Source: Chara braunii (taxonomy: Eukaryota > Streptophyta > Charophyceae > Charales > Characeae). From it: DNA of 29,452 nucleotides. The notes under the pieces were generated by a model. It was not told where the DNA came from, made no database searches, and saw only the letters and a list, made by a program, of their open reading frames with translations. A program made the translations under genes and the position numbers. This document shows, piece after piece, positions 19,536 through 28,639 of this stretch. The stretch covers positions 463,985 to 493,436 of the forward strand of contig BFEA01000442.1 in NCBI GenBank assembly GCA_003427395.1, given 5' to 3'. Every line of letters starts with the position of its first letter. Positions within the stretch are counted from its first letter, which is position 1.

Positions 19536-19571
19536 GGGTGGCGGAGCGCTACCGGGAGCGCTCCGCCACCC
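19536..19571. repeat. Perfect 15-bp GC-rich hairpin
   Basis: GGGTGGCGGAGCGCT faces AGCGCTCCGCCACCC across the 6-nt loop ACCGGG. There is no T run after it, and its role is unknown. Confidence 0.93.
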
Positions 19572-20853
19572 GAGGTCTTCCAAAGCAGTGCGACAGTGTT
19601 GGAAGTTTCCCGAAGCAGCGAGGTGGCAGGTGGCTGACAGTGGGAGGACGTCAACAACGAGGCGGTGCCCGAGGTTTCTCAAGACCTCGTGGCGCTAGTC
19701 GGTCGATAGCACAAGGACGACGGTGAAGTGTGAGTCGTTGGGTGTCGCGTGGAGGAATATGAGAGGGGTCGTTCTTGTTATGTTGTGCTCCTGGTCGAGG
19801 AGGAGGAACATCGCGAGGGTGAGTGGCTGGGGAAAGGGCTGCTCCATGGTGATACTGTGCAAGTGTACGGGTGGTAGGTTTGTTCCGGGTGGACATCATT
19901 GCTAACGACGATACCCCTTCATCTTTTTGGACTACCTGCGAGGGCTGGCTGACAGGTTCAACAGTTAGTCTCGCGGCGTGGTTTAGACTGTTGTGATGGT
20001 GATCCGAGCAACGGTCCGTTTATCTTCATCGTTCGGCCCTTTTGAGCTGACTGAATAGTGCAGTCGACCATGGGTGGTTGGGTGCATGAAAGTCGATGGA
20101 GGACAAGGAACTGAGGTTTGGAGAGGGAAGGGGTGTGTCGACGGTTTGTTTAGGGTAAGGAGTCCCTTCTCTTGTGCCCGTTTTGATTTGTTGGGATAAC
20201 ATTACTAAAAGTTCTAGTACACTCCTACTGATCCCTAAAGCTTAATTGGAGGGATTTTCAATGTTCATAATTCCCAGATTGCTTGGTATTTCTTAAAATC
20301 TCATAATTTGTTTTTGTATGTCTGATTTTCGTGATAACCAGTTAATAATTCTAATATCCAAAGTTGATTGCCTGATAGTCTAATTGCTTGATTGCGATTG
20401 CCTGATTTTATTGATTTCCATTCCTAAAGGATTTTGTAACCTTGATTGCAATCGATTGATTCTGAGCCATTTTTTTCCAAGTTGTATTCTTAGTCTGAAG
20501 ATTCTTAAATCAGAGTTTTTGCTCTGATCTCAAGGGACGATTACCGAGATTGACTTGTAAATGAATTTTCAAATTTTGAGTTGAATTATATGCTTAATAA
20601 AATTTTAATTTTTTTTTATGCTAAGTTTTTTGCTCTTGATTTTCTTCTGATTTGAAGTGCAAGCAACTGAAACTTTAGTTATTGGAGTTCCGGTTTGAAA
20701 TTATAAATTCATGAAGTACTGTATTGATATCTTAGATTTCCAGGGCTGTGGGTTTGACCTTTTCAGGGTCGGGCTAATTTTAGGGTCGGATCAGTCATGG
20801 CAGTTGGGGGAGGGGGTCAAGGGGTTTGAGAGGATTGATTTGGGGATCTCTAG
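19572..20853. other. Unidentified GC-rich then AT-rich sequence
   Basis: Up to about 20200 the sequence is G-rich; from 20200 to 20720 it is AT-rich. Short overlapping frames only, no recognised gene, RNA or repeat. Confidence 0.4.
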
Positions 20854-21185
20854 TTCTGCGGGGGTATGTGCTTGATGTGGTAAGGAAATTGCAAGTCCGA
20901 GAGGGAGTTGGAGTGACCTGGAGGGAGGGGTAATTAGGGTAGAGAAGGGGGATCTTCTGCGGGGGCATGTGCGTGATGTGGTAAGGAAATTGTAAGTCCC
21001 TGAGGGAGCTGGAGTGAACCGGGGGAACAGGTAATTAGGGTGGGGAAGGAGGGAAGGGGAACCCAGTTCTGCAGGGGCATGTGCATGATGTGGTAAGGAA
21101 ATTGTAAGTCCCAGAGGGAGCTGGAGTGACCCAGGGGAAGGAATAATTATGGGGTGCTTGGGGGTTTCAAAAAAAAAAAAAAAAA
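20854..21185. repeat. Three-unit minisatellite ending in poly(A)
   Basis: Units start TTCTGC(G/A)GGGG at 20854, 20955 and 21067 (lengths 101, 112 and about 95 bp) and share GATGTGGTAAGGAAATTG and GAGGGAG(T/C)TGGAGTGA. The array ends in 17 A (21169-21185), so it may be the 3' end of a retroposed transcript. The 135-codon minus frame across it is a by-product of the repetition. Confidence 0.9.
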
Positions 21186-22017
21186 CGATGCCGGTCAAGA
21201 ATCGAGGAGAGTGGGAGAAGTAGATGGTGGGATATCAAGCGTCCTACTAGTAAGGTGGCTAGCTCATAGGATGGAAATAGGGTACAACAGCAGCGAAAAT
21301 GATGGCTCTGCTGCAGTAAGTCTTGCCGGAGTGAGGTGAAGAGGATTGATGGGGGGGGTCTGAGTTGTTTTCTGAATTTTGCCTATGTTCTTGTTCTTTA
21401 GCCATACTTAAAAAAATATTTTTCAAAAAAAGGGATAGGCAAGTGGAGCATCTTGTGTAGTTTTGGGGGACCTGCTTTGAAGTAAGGGGCAAGAGGCATG
21501 AAATGATTCTTCACAAGGACAGGGAGGCGGATGGAATGGGGCCGCTCGATGGGTACCGGCTAGGGGGAGTCTGGCTGTCAAATGGGTACCGGCCGATGAG
21601 GGCGAACTCTGGCGCGATTGGTGTTGGGTAGTGCTGGTTCACCTCTTTGAGGACGGAGACTGTAATTCTTGTGGGGCCAAAGAATTTCAGGGTGATGATG
21701 GTGCTCGACGCCTGCTGAGATGAGGTCCTCTGGAGTTCTTTACAAGGACGGAGTTGGGGAGGACGGATGTGGTTTGGATGGAGGAAGTTGGTGGTGGATG
21801 CGATTGGCGCCAAGTATCTCAGCGGTACCGGCCACTGGGCGCTAACTCCACCCGGATCAGCCTGAGGTTCTTCCCCTCGATGATGGAGGCAGGATTGTTC
21901 TGCTTGTCCGTTTCAGGGCTTATAGTTTTTTCTAAATTTGACTTATCCTCCTTCTGGGGGAATATTGCTGAAGTAATTTTTCAATAGTATCCATTTCATT
22001 ACCATCAAACGACATTC
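21186..22017. other. Unidentified sequence with repeated GGTACCGGC motif
   Basis: GGTACCGGC occurs near 21552, 21587 and 21825. The last two are followed by similar GGGCG..AACTC stretches, suggesting a diverged duplication. No gene recognised. Confidence 0.4.
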
Positions 22018-22170
22018 CCTGCTCAGTTAATCCCCTGGATTCCAGGGTAATCAATGCTAACAGGGGGAGGTCCTCCTAACTTTTCTCAAAAAATATCCTT
22101 GTTGAAGCGTAAATGTTCTTATGGGACGCTGGGCCCGGTTTCCAGCACGTGCTGCTCCCCAGGGGCCTTG
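22018..22170 (+). mobile_element. LINE 3' UTR copy (plus)
   Basis: CTGCTCAGTTAATCCCCTGG and AGGGTAATCAATGCTA (22020-22060) match an upstream UTR block of LINE copies C and D. About 60 nt later comes GGGACGCTGGGCCCGG with CAGCACGTGCTGCTCCCC (22123-22160). The order of blocks is that of the LINE tail. Homology stops before the hairpin and no poly(A) follows. Confidence 0.75.
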
Positions 22171-22752
22171 TCCCACCTGCTCCGTTGAGCCAGGTCCGAG
22201 CGGGGTTTTCAACCCCGAGTGAAGCCACGCGACGCTGGAGATGCGATCTGTTCTGAAAATCGCATGGTTGATTTTAGTTTTCTTGCTATTCCCTCTGAGC
22301 AGACCTATTTCCGTTTCATAATAATGAAGAAAAAAACGAATCTCTCCATTATAACGCCCCCTACCCTTCCCCGTTTGCATTGAGCTAGCTGAGACGAAAA
22401 AAGGAGACAGCTAGCTCAACGGTGCACACACTATTATTTTTGTTGCTTTTTTCCAGGGTCGTCATCATTGTCAGTGTCAGACCTTTTCTTGCTATGCCTA
22501 GAGGTACCCGTTTCACACACTTACCTGTGCTGGATCAGGTTGTCCACTGTATAGAGCTGCGATACCGTCCACATTCATGTGCATCGGTGGCCTTGGTGAT
22601 ATCACGTCTGCATGCCCCAGCCCATGCAAGTGGGTGCCTTGCTGTGCATACGACTTTGAGGAGGGGAACGATCAACAATGGTGCCCACGTAACGCGGAAT
22701 GCGTATGTCAGAGTGCAACAACTTTCCTCTGCACGCCTGAATGTCATCATGA

Positions 22753-22754
<2 letters not shown>
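22171..22754. other. Unidentified sequence
   Basis: No gene recognised. A small hairpin GGGGTTTTCAACCCC lies near 22204. Confidence 0.4.
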
Positions 22755-22785
<31 letters not shown>

Positions 22786-23060
22786 TGTCCCTCCAGTGCT
22801 AGCAGTGCTGGTAAGAGCAGACACTGCTAGCACCAGGGGATAGGCTCCATCTATTGGTGGGGAGCATCACCTGCTGGAAAACGGGTCCAGCGTCCCTTGT
22901 GATTATGATACAATGATCCAGAATGTCTTAGAAAGTCCGCAAGCAGGACCTGCTAGCATTGATTGCCCTGGAGAACAGGGGATTGACTGAGCAAGGGGGG
23001 AGCCTCTTCACCCTACTTTTGGCGCCAGATATCTACAGTCTCTGCTAACTCCCTCCGCTG
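22755..23060 (-). mobile_element. LINE 3' UTR copy D (minus)
   Basis: In minus order: ATATCTGGCGCCAAAAGTAG and GGTGAAGAGGC, then CTCAGTCAATCCCCTG and GGGCAATCAATGCTAGCAGG, a variable stretch of about 85 nt, GGGACGCTGGACCCG (22895), CAGCAGGTGATGCTCCCC, and a perfect 12-bp hairpin (22796-22833, loop TCTGCTCTTACCAG), ending in poly(A) (T 22755-22782). There is no ORF2 coding part, so the copy is truncated within the UTR. Confidence 0.85.
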
Positions 23061-23081
23061 TCCATGTTGCTAGTGATGCCT

Positions 23082-23109
23082 CAGAGCTGGAAACCGGGTC
23101 TAGCGTCCC
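23082..23109 (-). mobile_element. Partial LINE tail block
   Basis: In minus order GGGACGCTAGACCCGGTTTC then CAGCTCTG, the first half of the conserved block, just beyond copy D. The homology does not continue into the hairpin. Confidence 0.65.
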
Positions 23110-23937
23110 GTACCAAATCATTATCGCCCTGCCTCTTCCTGACGCACCGCTGGGGGCCGAGGAGAGAATCACCAGGGGGCACCAGTGGGTACTCCCGCCG
23201 TTCCCCGGCTCCTGCCTGTCAAAGATGACTGACCTGATCGGACCAGAGCCGAAAGTTGGATTGCATAGTGTTCTGATTTCAATCTGAAGAGAAGAATAAA
23301 AAATGGACTATCCCACCCATTCTTCTATTGCTTGGTGATGGGGTGGGAATGGATCTGCGAAGTCTTCTGCCGGGACTCAGAGCATGAAAAATTGAAAAGA
23401 AATCCGAAGAAGCGCATTTATCGCCAATAATAAATACATTATCCCATTTCTTTCGAATTAAAAAATGCATTTTCGTGTGTCACACCGTTGAGTTGCCTCA
23501 ACTCAACCGTGCATGTGGGACAAGGTCCCAGGAATAGATTGGAGCATTTGTCCAAAAAAAAAAGAAAAAAGAAAAAAAAGAAAGAGGATGAGGATTTATT
23601 ATAAAGAAAAAAAGGTAAAGAGTGGGAACACGCCAAAAGGCCCCATCACGGATGTATAAATCGTAGTAGAGTCACAACGAGAGGGATGGCCTGCCAACAC
23701 CTGGACTTGCATTGAACTTGGACTGAGGGGGCATATGGGTGATACGGGAAAAGAAGGAATATTTTGCATAATGGAGGACAAAGGCTAGGCCAGGGGAAAG
23801 AGGGAGCTCTAGGATAGGGAGGGTGGTCATATCTTCAGCCCTACGAGAAAGAAAGGAGCTCCAGGACAGACAGAGCGAAGGCCACAGCCCCAGAAAGTGA
23901 TGGAAGTAAATAAACTGTATTGTATGTTGTATTGAAA
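23110..23937. other. Unidentified sequence
   Basis: No gene recognised. A-rich purine stretches at 23553-23615. Confidence 0.4.
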
Positions 23938-23990
23938 GGACGCTAGACCCGGTTTCCAGCAGGTGCTGCTCCCCTCCAATAGATGGAGCA
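23938..23990 (+). mobile_element. SINE-like copy of LINE tail block (plus)
   Basis: GGACGCTAGACCCGGTTTCC, AGCAGGTGCTGCTCCCC and CAATAGATGGAGC. It starts at the same base as other free copies, and upstream sequence is not LINE. Downstream there is no hairpin of the standard kind; an A-rich stretch begins near 24080. Confidence 0.75.
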
Positions 23991-24221
23991 GCCTGAAACC
24001 CAAACCCTCACTTCTGGTGGTTCCCTCACCACCCCTAGGATAGCGGTCTTGCAAAAAGGGTTTCCCTCCCCCCCAACGAAAAATAAAAAAACAAAAAACA
24101 ACAGAAAGAAAGAAACAACAGGGGAAGAGAGATGACAGGCTGGAAGCCTGAGAATGAGATACTATGCAGCTTAGCCTGGTCACCATCTAAACCTAAAAAA
24201 GTACATGATGATCATCATAAA

Positions 24222-24385
24222 GGGGACGCTGGACCCGTTTTCCAGCACCTGCTGCTCCCTACCAATGGGATGAAACCGTCCATAGTAATCTATCTACTAG
24301 TGGCCCTACAGTGGGTGTTTGCTCGAATCACCACCCACTGTAGCTCCGCAACTGACGTGTTAAAAAAAAAAAAAAAAAAAAAAAA
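24222..24385 (+). mobile_element. SINE-like element: block, hairpin, poly(A) (plus)
   Basis: A complete short unit. GGGGACGCTGGACCCG opens it, then CAGCACCTGCTGCTCCC and CCAATGGGATG, a perfect 12-bp hairpin CTACAGTGGGTG / CACCCACTGTAG (24306-24343) with a 14-nt loop TTTGCTCGAATCAC, then a poly(A) of 24 (24362-24385). The sequence upstream of 24222 does not match the LINE UTR, so this looks like an independent retroposed unit of about 160 bp. The stem differs from the LINE stems but keeps its length, position and pairing. Confidence 0.85.
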
Positions 24386-24601
24386 GGAGAGATGGCTCCG
24401 GTCTCCGACAAGCAAGATAGGCAACTATTGCTCCGTGTGGAGATTCAGACACTCGTAGGCAGGCGGGGATGCCAATCCTTCTCCTCACAGTGGAGGAGGC
24501 TATCAATGCCGTTTCCCCTAGACAATCTTTTTTTTTTTAATTATTAGAAAAAAAAGAGAGGCACAGTGCCCAAGGCTCATACTAGCAAATCGAAGACAGG
24601 G
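24386..24601. other. Short unidentified stretch
   Basis: Nothing recognised except GGCACAGTGCCCAAGGC at 24560-24576, which recurs with one change at 139-155 just upstream of the plus-strand U6 copy. Confidence 0.4.
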
Positions 24602-24946
24602 TTAAAGCACCAGTACACTTGTCAGCATGAAACCCGCATCACTTCGGAGGCCGCTGATTGTTTTTTTCAACGGCAGGCCTGGCGGCACGGTGCCTCCGAG
24701 TTTTGCTTGTGGTGACAAAAACTTTCTGCAAGGCTGGGGCCGTGTGCTAGCGGTTTAACGCATGCCTCTTCCCATTAAACCGCAGGTACACGGCCCCAGC
24801 CTTGCAGAAAGTTTTGTAGCCACAAGCAAAACTCGGAGGGGCCGCATGGCGTGGGGCGCCCTTGAAAAAAAAAATGGCGGCCTCCGAAGTGGTGCGGGTT
24901 TCATGCTGACACCTAAGGGCCGATGTGTGGTGTACTGGTGCTTCAA
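24602..24946. mobile_element. TTAA-family foldback element, 345 bp hairpin
   Basis: The left end is TTAA then AGCACCAGTACAC. The right end, as reverse complement, is TTGA then AGCACCAGTACAC. The two halves (24602-24758 and 24776-24946) are reverse complements along nearly their whole length, with anchors ATGAAACCCGCA, CTCCGAGTTTTGCTTGTGG, ACTTTCTGCAAGGCTGGGGC and GCGGTTTAA. Only a loop of about 16 nt stays unpaired. The inner edge also carries TTAAACCGC, so it may be two short elements joined head to head. It shares A(C/G)CACCAGTAC termini with the elements at 11131 and 18935. Confidence 0.88.
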
Positions 24947-25122
24947 GGCTGGAAGAGCCTCGACCACTGCTCCGTCAGAGACAGCTTCCCTATTCAACAC
25001 AAATGGAGCACTGGCAAGAGGCATTGATTACTTCCCCATCAGGGAAGATTGACCTCAAAGATCAGACTTGCCCTGCTAAAGTCAACCACCACAGAGTGAA
25101 CCTAATTAAAACCTGAAAGCAG

Positions 25123-25123
<1 letters not shown>

Positions 25124-25194
<71 letters not shown>

Positions 25195-25195
25195 T

Positions 25196-25227
<32 letters not shown>
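25124..25227. repeat. (TA)n microsatellite
   Basis: Two TA runs (25124-25192 and 25199-25227) separated by CGTCAA. The sequence on either side (24947-25123, 25228-25435) shows no recognised gene. Confidence 0.98.
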
Positions 25228-25229
<2 letters not shown>

Positions 25230-25435
25230 AAAGTACGCAAAGCAAATCGCTTGGGCAATCTCATCACTGTAGGCTGTGGGGGCAGTTCTAGCAAGGCACA
25301 GGTGAATCAGTCGTACTCGGAACTCACAAATGAACCCCAAGTATTTAGAGCAAAATTCTGGCATGATATGTGTGTCCCTCAATCCAGCAAAAAATGACAT
25401 CTTGTCTCGTACTCATTCTACCGATGCCCCGTTCA

Positions 25436-25500
25436 GGGACGCTGGGCCCGTTTCCCAGCATATGTGGCTTCCCACGAGAGAATGGAGCCATCCAAAAGGC
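25436..25500 (+). mobile_element. SINE-like copy of LINE tail block (plus)
   Basis: GGGACGCTGGGCCCGTTTCC, CAGCATATG and AGAATGGAGCCATCC. It starts at the same base as the other free copies with unrelated sequence before it. No standard hairpin is evident. Confidence 0.75.
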
Positions 25501-25592
25501 AGGGCCTAGACCAGAGTGGGGCTGTTATCCCTGGCCTGAAGTAGGACTGCTAAATGTGATGCTTCGTGAATAAAGGGGGAAAAAAAGACTAT

Positions 25593-26038
25593 GGGTCTCG
25601 TTAGACACTCCTGAAAGAATCCTAAAATTTTTAGGACAGTCCTAAAGGTTTTTTAGGATTTCGTGCGTCGTGGTTACACGCATTCCTAAAAGACCATCTT
25701 TTAGGACCAGTCCTAAAAGAAAGTCGTAATTAAAAAAAAAAAAAAAAAAAAAAAAAACTCATGCTTCAGGGTTTCAGCCAATAGGGTGCACCAGGAGTCC
25801 AAGACAACGGTGCCATGCGCACGTCGCCATGACTCCATCAAACGCTGGAATCCTAAAAAAATCAGTAGGTCGGGGGCTACTGAAAAATTTAGGACGAATC
25901 TGCCTGGGGAATTCTAAATTCTTTAGGATTCGTCCTAACGCCGTTTTCACATTTTCGATCTCAAAATCGGTTTAGGATCGCGTGCAACAACGATGCAATC
26001 CTAAAAACAGGCATTTTTAGGAGTGTCTAACGAGACCC
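25593..26038. mobile_element. Inverted-repeat (MITE-like) element, 446 bp
   Basis: The first 20 bases GGGTCTCGTTAGACACTCCT are an exact reverse complement of the last 20. TAT lies on both outer sides as a likely 3-bp target duplication, compatible with PIF/Harbinger-type or CACTA-type insertion, so the class is open. Inside, CCTAAAA / TTTTAGG phrases recur at least ten times in both orientations, near both ends. A run of 26 A (25732-25757) lies in the interior. No transposase. Confidence 0.87.
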
Positions 26039-26039
26039 T

Positions 26040-26606
26040 ATGTCAATGCCGCTTTCACTCGGATCTGCAAGAAGCCATTGAAGATACATCAAGGCCCTCA
26101 GCCCATTGCCCTCCTTTTTTTTTTTCCTCAGAGCATGGTCAGGCCAGACCAGTTGGGCTGGCTGTGTTAGTTTTGGTCCCAGGCCATTTGGCACTGGCAG
26201 CATCATTTCCATTTGTCTACCAGCGGCCAGCTTGCATCCATCGTGTGATCAGGTGACGGGTGTCAATGAACCCAGTTCTGTTCGAACTCCTGGTCGGATG
26301 GATGGAGGCTCATTGAGCTGAAACCCAGTTAAGTAATGGAGATCTTTATATTTGTCAATAAAAAGTTCAAAATTATGATGGGAAGGGATTTTTTTAATGT
26401 GTGTAGGTTCCACCACGAATAGGCCGGGTTCACATGGTCGACCCACGAATGGTCCTACTCGAGTATTACATAGTTACTAGGAGCGGGGCCCTCCAGGGAA
26501 GCAAAACCCCCTTTGTATGGGTGGAGAGGGCGTCAGTATATCGGGTCAGGGCCGTGTAGGAGAGAGGGGAGAAGGTGGTGTTCCAGCCGCAATTGCCTGT
26601 ACATGA
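26040..26606. other. Unidentified sequence
   Basis: No recognised gene. The last part may be a diverged upstream region of the LINE fragment that follows. Confidence 0.35.
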
Positions 26607-27185
26607 GCTGGCCCTGGATCCTTTAGAGTGGAGATGGTCGCTCCCCCGGAGGCAGGGAGGCCCGCAGCGGGTCACATTAGCCGCTCAGGCCCAAACGGTA
26701 CTTGTGGGATGTGATCATGGGCTGTTTGGTCAATCATCTTAATGTTGCCTGCTCCCTTCTGGCGCCGATTAGGTGGTTTAAAGACCAGAAATCTAAACCT
26801 GCAAATATCTCCACCCTGCATTGGCAGATAGTGCATCGCTGCCTGCCCACAAATGATTGGCTGGTGGACAGCATTAACCTGGAGCAAAGAGGCCTGGTGT
26901 GGCCCCTGTTCCCCTCTCATAAGCGGACAGACACTATCGAGCACATCTTCATGCAATGCCCGATTGCCCAGTTCACCTGGAGGTCGTGGGACTAGATTTG
27001 ACGGAAGATGGTGACTGATATCCCCTGGCCATGGTATTGGTGGGCTATTCTGGTTGGCCACTGGCCCTTGGCAGGAGAAGCCACGGCCTTCGTGGAGGAT
27101 ATGTATGGCCTGGGCAGAAGGCCGGTGATGTGGGCACTGTGGTGGTAGAGGTGTGCCTTGGCGTAGTACAGCAAAGTAGAGAAAC
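26607..27185 (+). mobile_element. LINE fragment with zf-RVT domain (plus)
   Basis: Plus-strand remnant of the same LINE family. ALDPLEWRWSLPR (about 26610) matches FDPQNWRWTPSK of copy B. After a frame change come HLNVACSLLAPIRWFKDQKS, ISTLHWQIVHRCLPTNDWLV, NLEQRGLVWPLF and DTIEHIFMQCPIAQFTW, then stops, then DIPWPWYWWAILVGHW and GLGRRPVMWALWW with a stop. The first zinc-binding CxxC of zf-RVT is lost while the HxxxxC half stays. Homology ends near 27185 with no 3' tail, so the copy is truncated at both ends. The 210-codon minus frame over it is a shadow. Confidence 0.85.
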
Positions 27186-27504
27186 AGAGAAGACAGACAG
27201 CATGGAGGTTTTTGGGAGGTCTTGGCCCAGGCCAGCGCCACGAGCCGCATGCGGCAGATTCCGGAGCCGAAAAACTCGGCACTCCACGCCCTCAGGGGGA
27301 ACACGGTCGGGAGGCATGTCGCACCCAGTCGCCCTATCCACCTGGAGGGTTCGGAGTCACGCTAGATCGGCTCCGGCCCCCTCGTTCCCTCCCAAGAAGT
27401 AAGCCCCTCTCTTCCCCCTTTCCTTCCCCGCGAGCCCACTCTCCCCCCCCTTTTCCCAGGGATGACACACGTGTGTCGCCTACGAATTGATTTATTATTA
27501 TTAT
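27186..27504. other. Unidentified GC-rich sequence
   Basis: A plus frame runs through to 27490 with a Pro/Ser/Arg-rich composition but no recognised domain. Not called as a gene. Confidence 0.35.
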
Positions 27505-28575
27505 TTTTTTTTAAACGCACCCCCACCAGTGCTAGTGGTGCTGATAAGAGCAGACACCACTAGCACCTGGCGAGAGGGTCCATCTATTCGTGGGAAGCAT
27601 CACGTGCTGGAAAACGGGTCCAGTGTCCCATTTACAGACTGAAATTCATAGTATATCGGAGAAAAATGCGGGAAATTTTTGCCAGCATTGATTACCCCGA
27701 GATCCAAGGGATTGACTGAGCAGGGTGTTGGAAAGGAGGGGGGGAACCTCTCCACCCTGGACCTTGCGCCGGATACCTGCTGCTACACACTGGTTCCTCC
27801 CTCCTCCTTCCTTTTGTGAGCTACATTTTTATCGATACTGCAGTCTTTTTTTGCTCTTTCCTTACTCCTGCCCAAACCATTGCCTTTCTACAATTGTTGT
27901 GGTTGGTAGGGGGAATATATCAGGAAGTCGGGATTAACTTGAAGTCATTCGTGGAATTTGAGTTTGCAGTCCTTGGCGAATTCAATGCCTCCCTTTTCAT
28001 TCCCACTTTCCCCAGGACAGACGATGTGTGCCAACCTGCCTCCCTTTCCCCTCCCAGCCAGTCTGCGCAGAAGATACTGATTTCCTTTGTAATGTCCGCT
28101 TTCTGTGCCAAGTGTTTCATCCTTTCCTGTGTTTTTTTCCTTCGCACTCTTATTTCAGTTTGACTGATGATTTCTACCGCTTCCCCTTCTCCCATCCTAG
28201 CCCCTTTCTGATCAAACACACATCTTCTTATCCATAACGCCTATATCACCGCCTTTCTGGCCGTGACGAACAGATTGTTGGAGAAGTTGGAAGTTGGCGG
28301 CCTTCCCCATACTCCTAGTAGGATTGTTTCCCATTTCCAAGGCCACTCCACCTCAATACCCACTTGAGACCAAATGCTGTCCCACCAAGACCACATTAGG
28401 ACCGCCCCTGGGCACTGGAGGAAGATGTGTTTTATTGTTTCACATACTTTACGGCTTGGGAATTTTGCATAGCATAGTTTACACCATGTGAGAGTCTCCC
28501 CTTTCTGTTCCAGATTGGTTGTGGCAATGATCCAGTTGTTGGTGGGGAGGCATCTATGAAATATTTGCCACCCTC
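27505..28575 (-). mobile_element. LINE copy C: zf-RVT, C-terminal part and structured tail
   Basis: Minus-strand, 5'-truncated. In minus order: GWQIFHRCLPTNNWII (about 28570-28525), LEQKGETLTWCKLC, CETIKHIFLQCPGAV (complete zinc-binding CxxC and HxxxxC), WWDSIWSQVGIEVEWPWKW, then after a frame change a Lys/Glu-rich helical segment (ERMKHLAQKADITKEI) and the end of the ORF near 27920. The 3' UTR has a GGCGCAAGG-type block, CTCAGTCAATCCCTTGG and GGTAATCAATGCTGGC, GGGACACTGGACCCG, and a perfect 12-bp hairpin (27529-27566, GTGCTAGTGGTG), then an A-rich tail (T-rich 27492-27512 on plus). No target duplication was found. Confidence 0.9.
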
Positions 28576-28639
28576 CCGGCCGCGTTATGCAAAATTTCGT
28601 GCAGGATTTTTTATCGCAGTGCAATGGAGCTTCATCTCC

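Noticed and set aside
20791-21198. 135-codon minus-strand frame with internal repeats
   Set aside because: Produced by the three-unit minisatellite and poly(A) run; low complexity and no domain.
25062-25400. Coding frame through the TA repeat
   Set aside because: The Ile-Tyr run is a translation of the microsatellite.
26702-26995. Intact LINE protein
   Set aside because: Stops, frame changes and loss of zinc ligands in every copy. I found no copy with the RT catalytic FADD/YADD box or endonuclease.
26672-27304. 210-codon minus-strand open frame
   Set aside because: It is antisense to a LINE fragment whose plus-strand translation matches the zf-RVT domain of three other copies.
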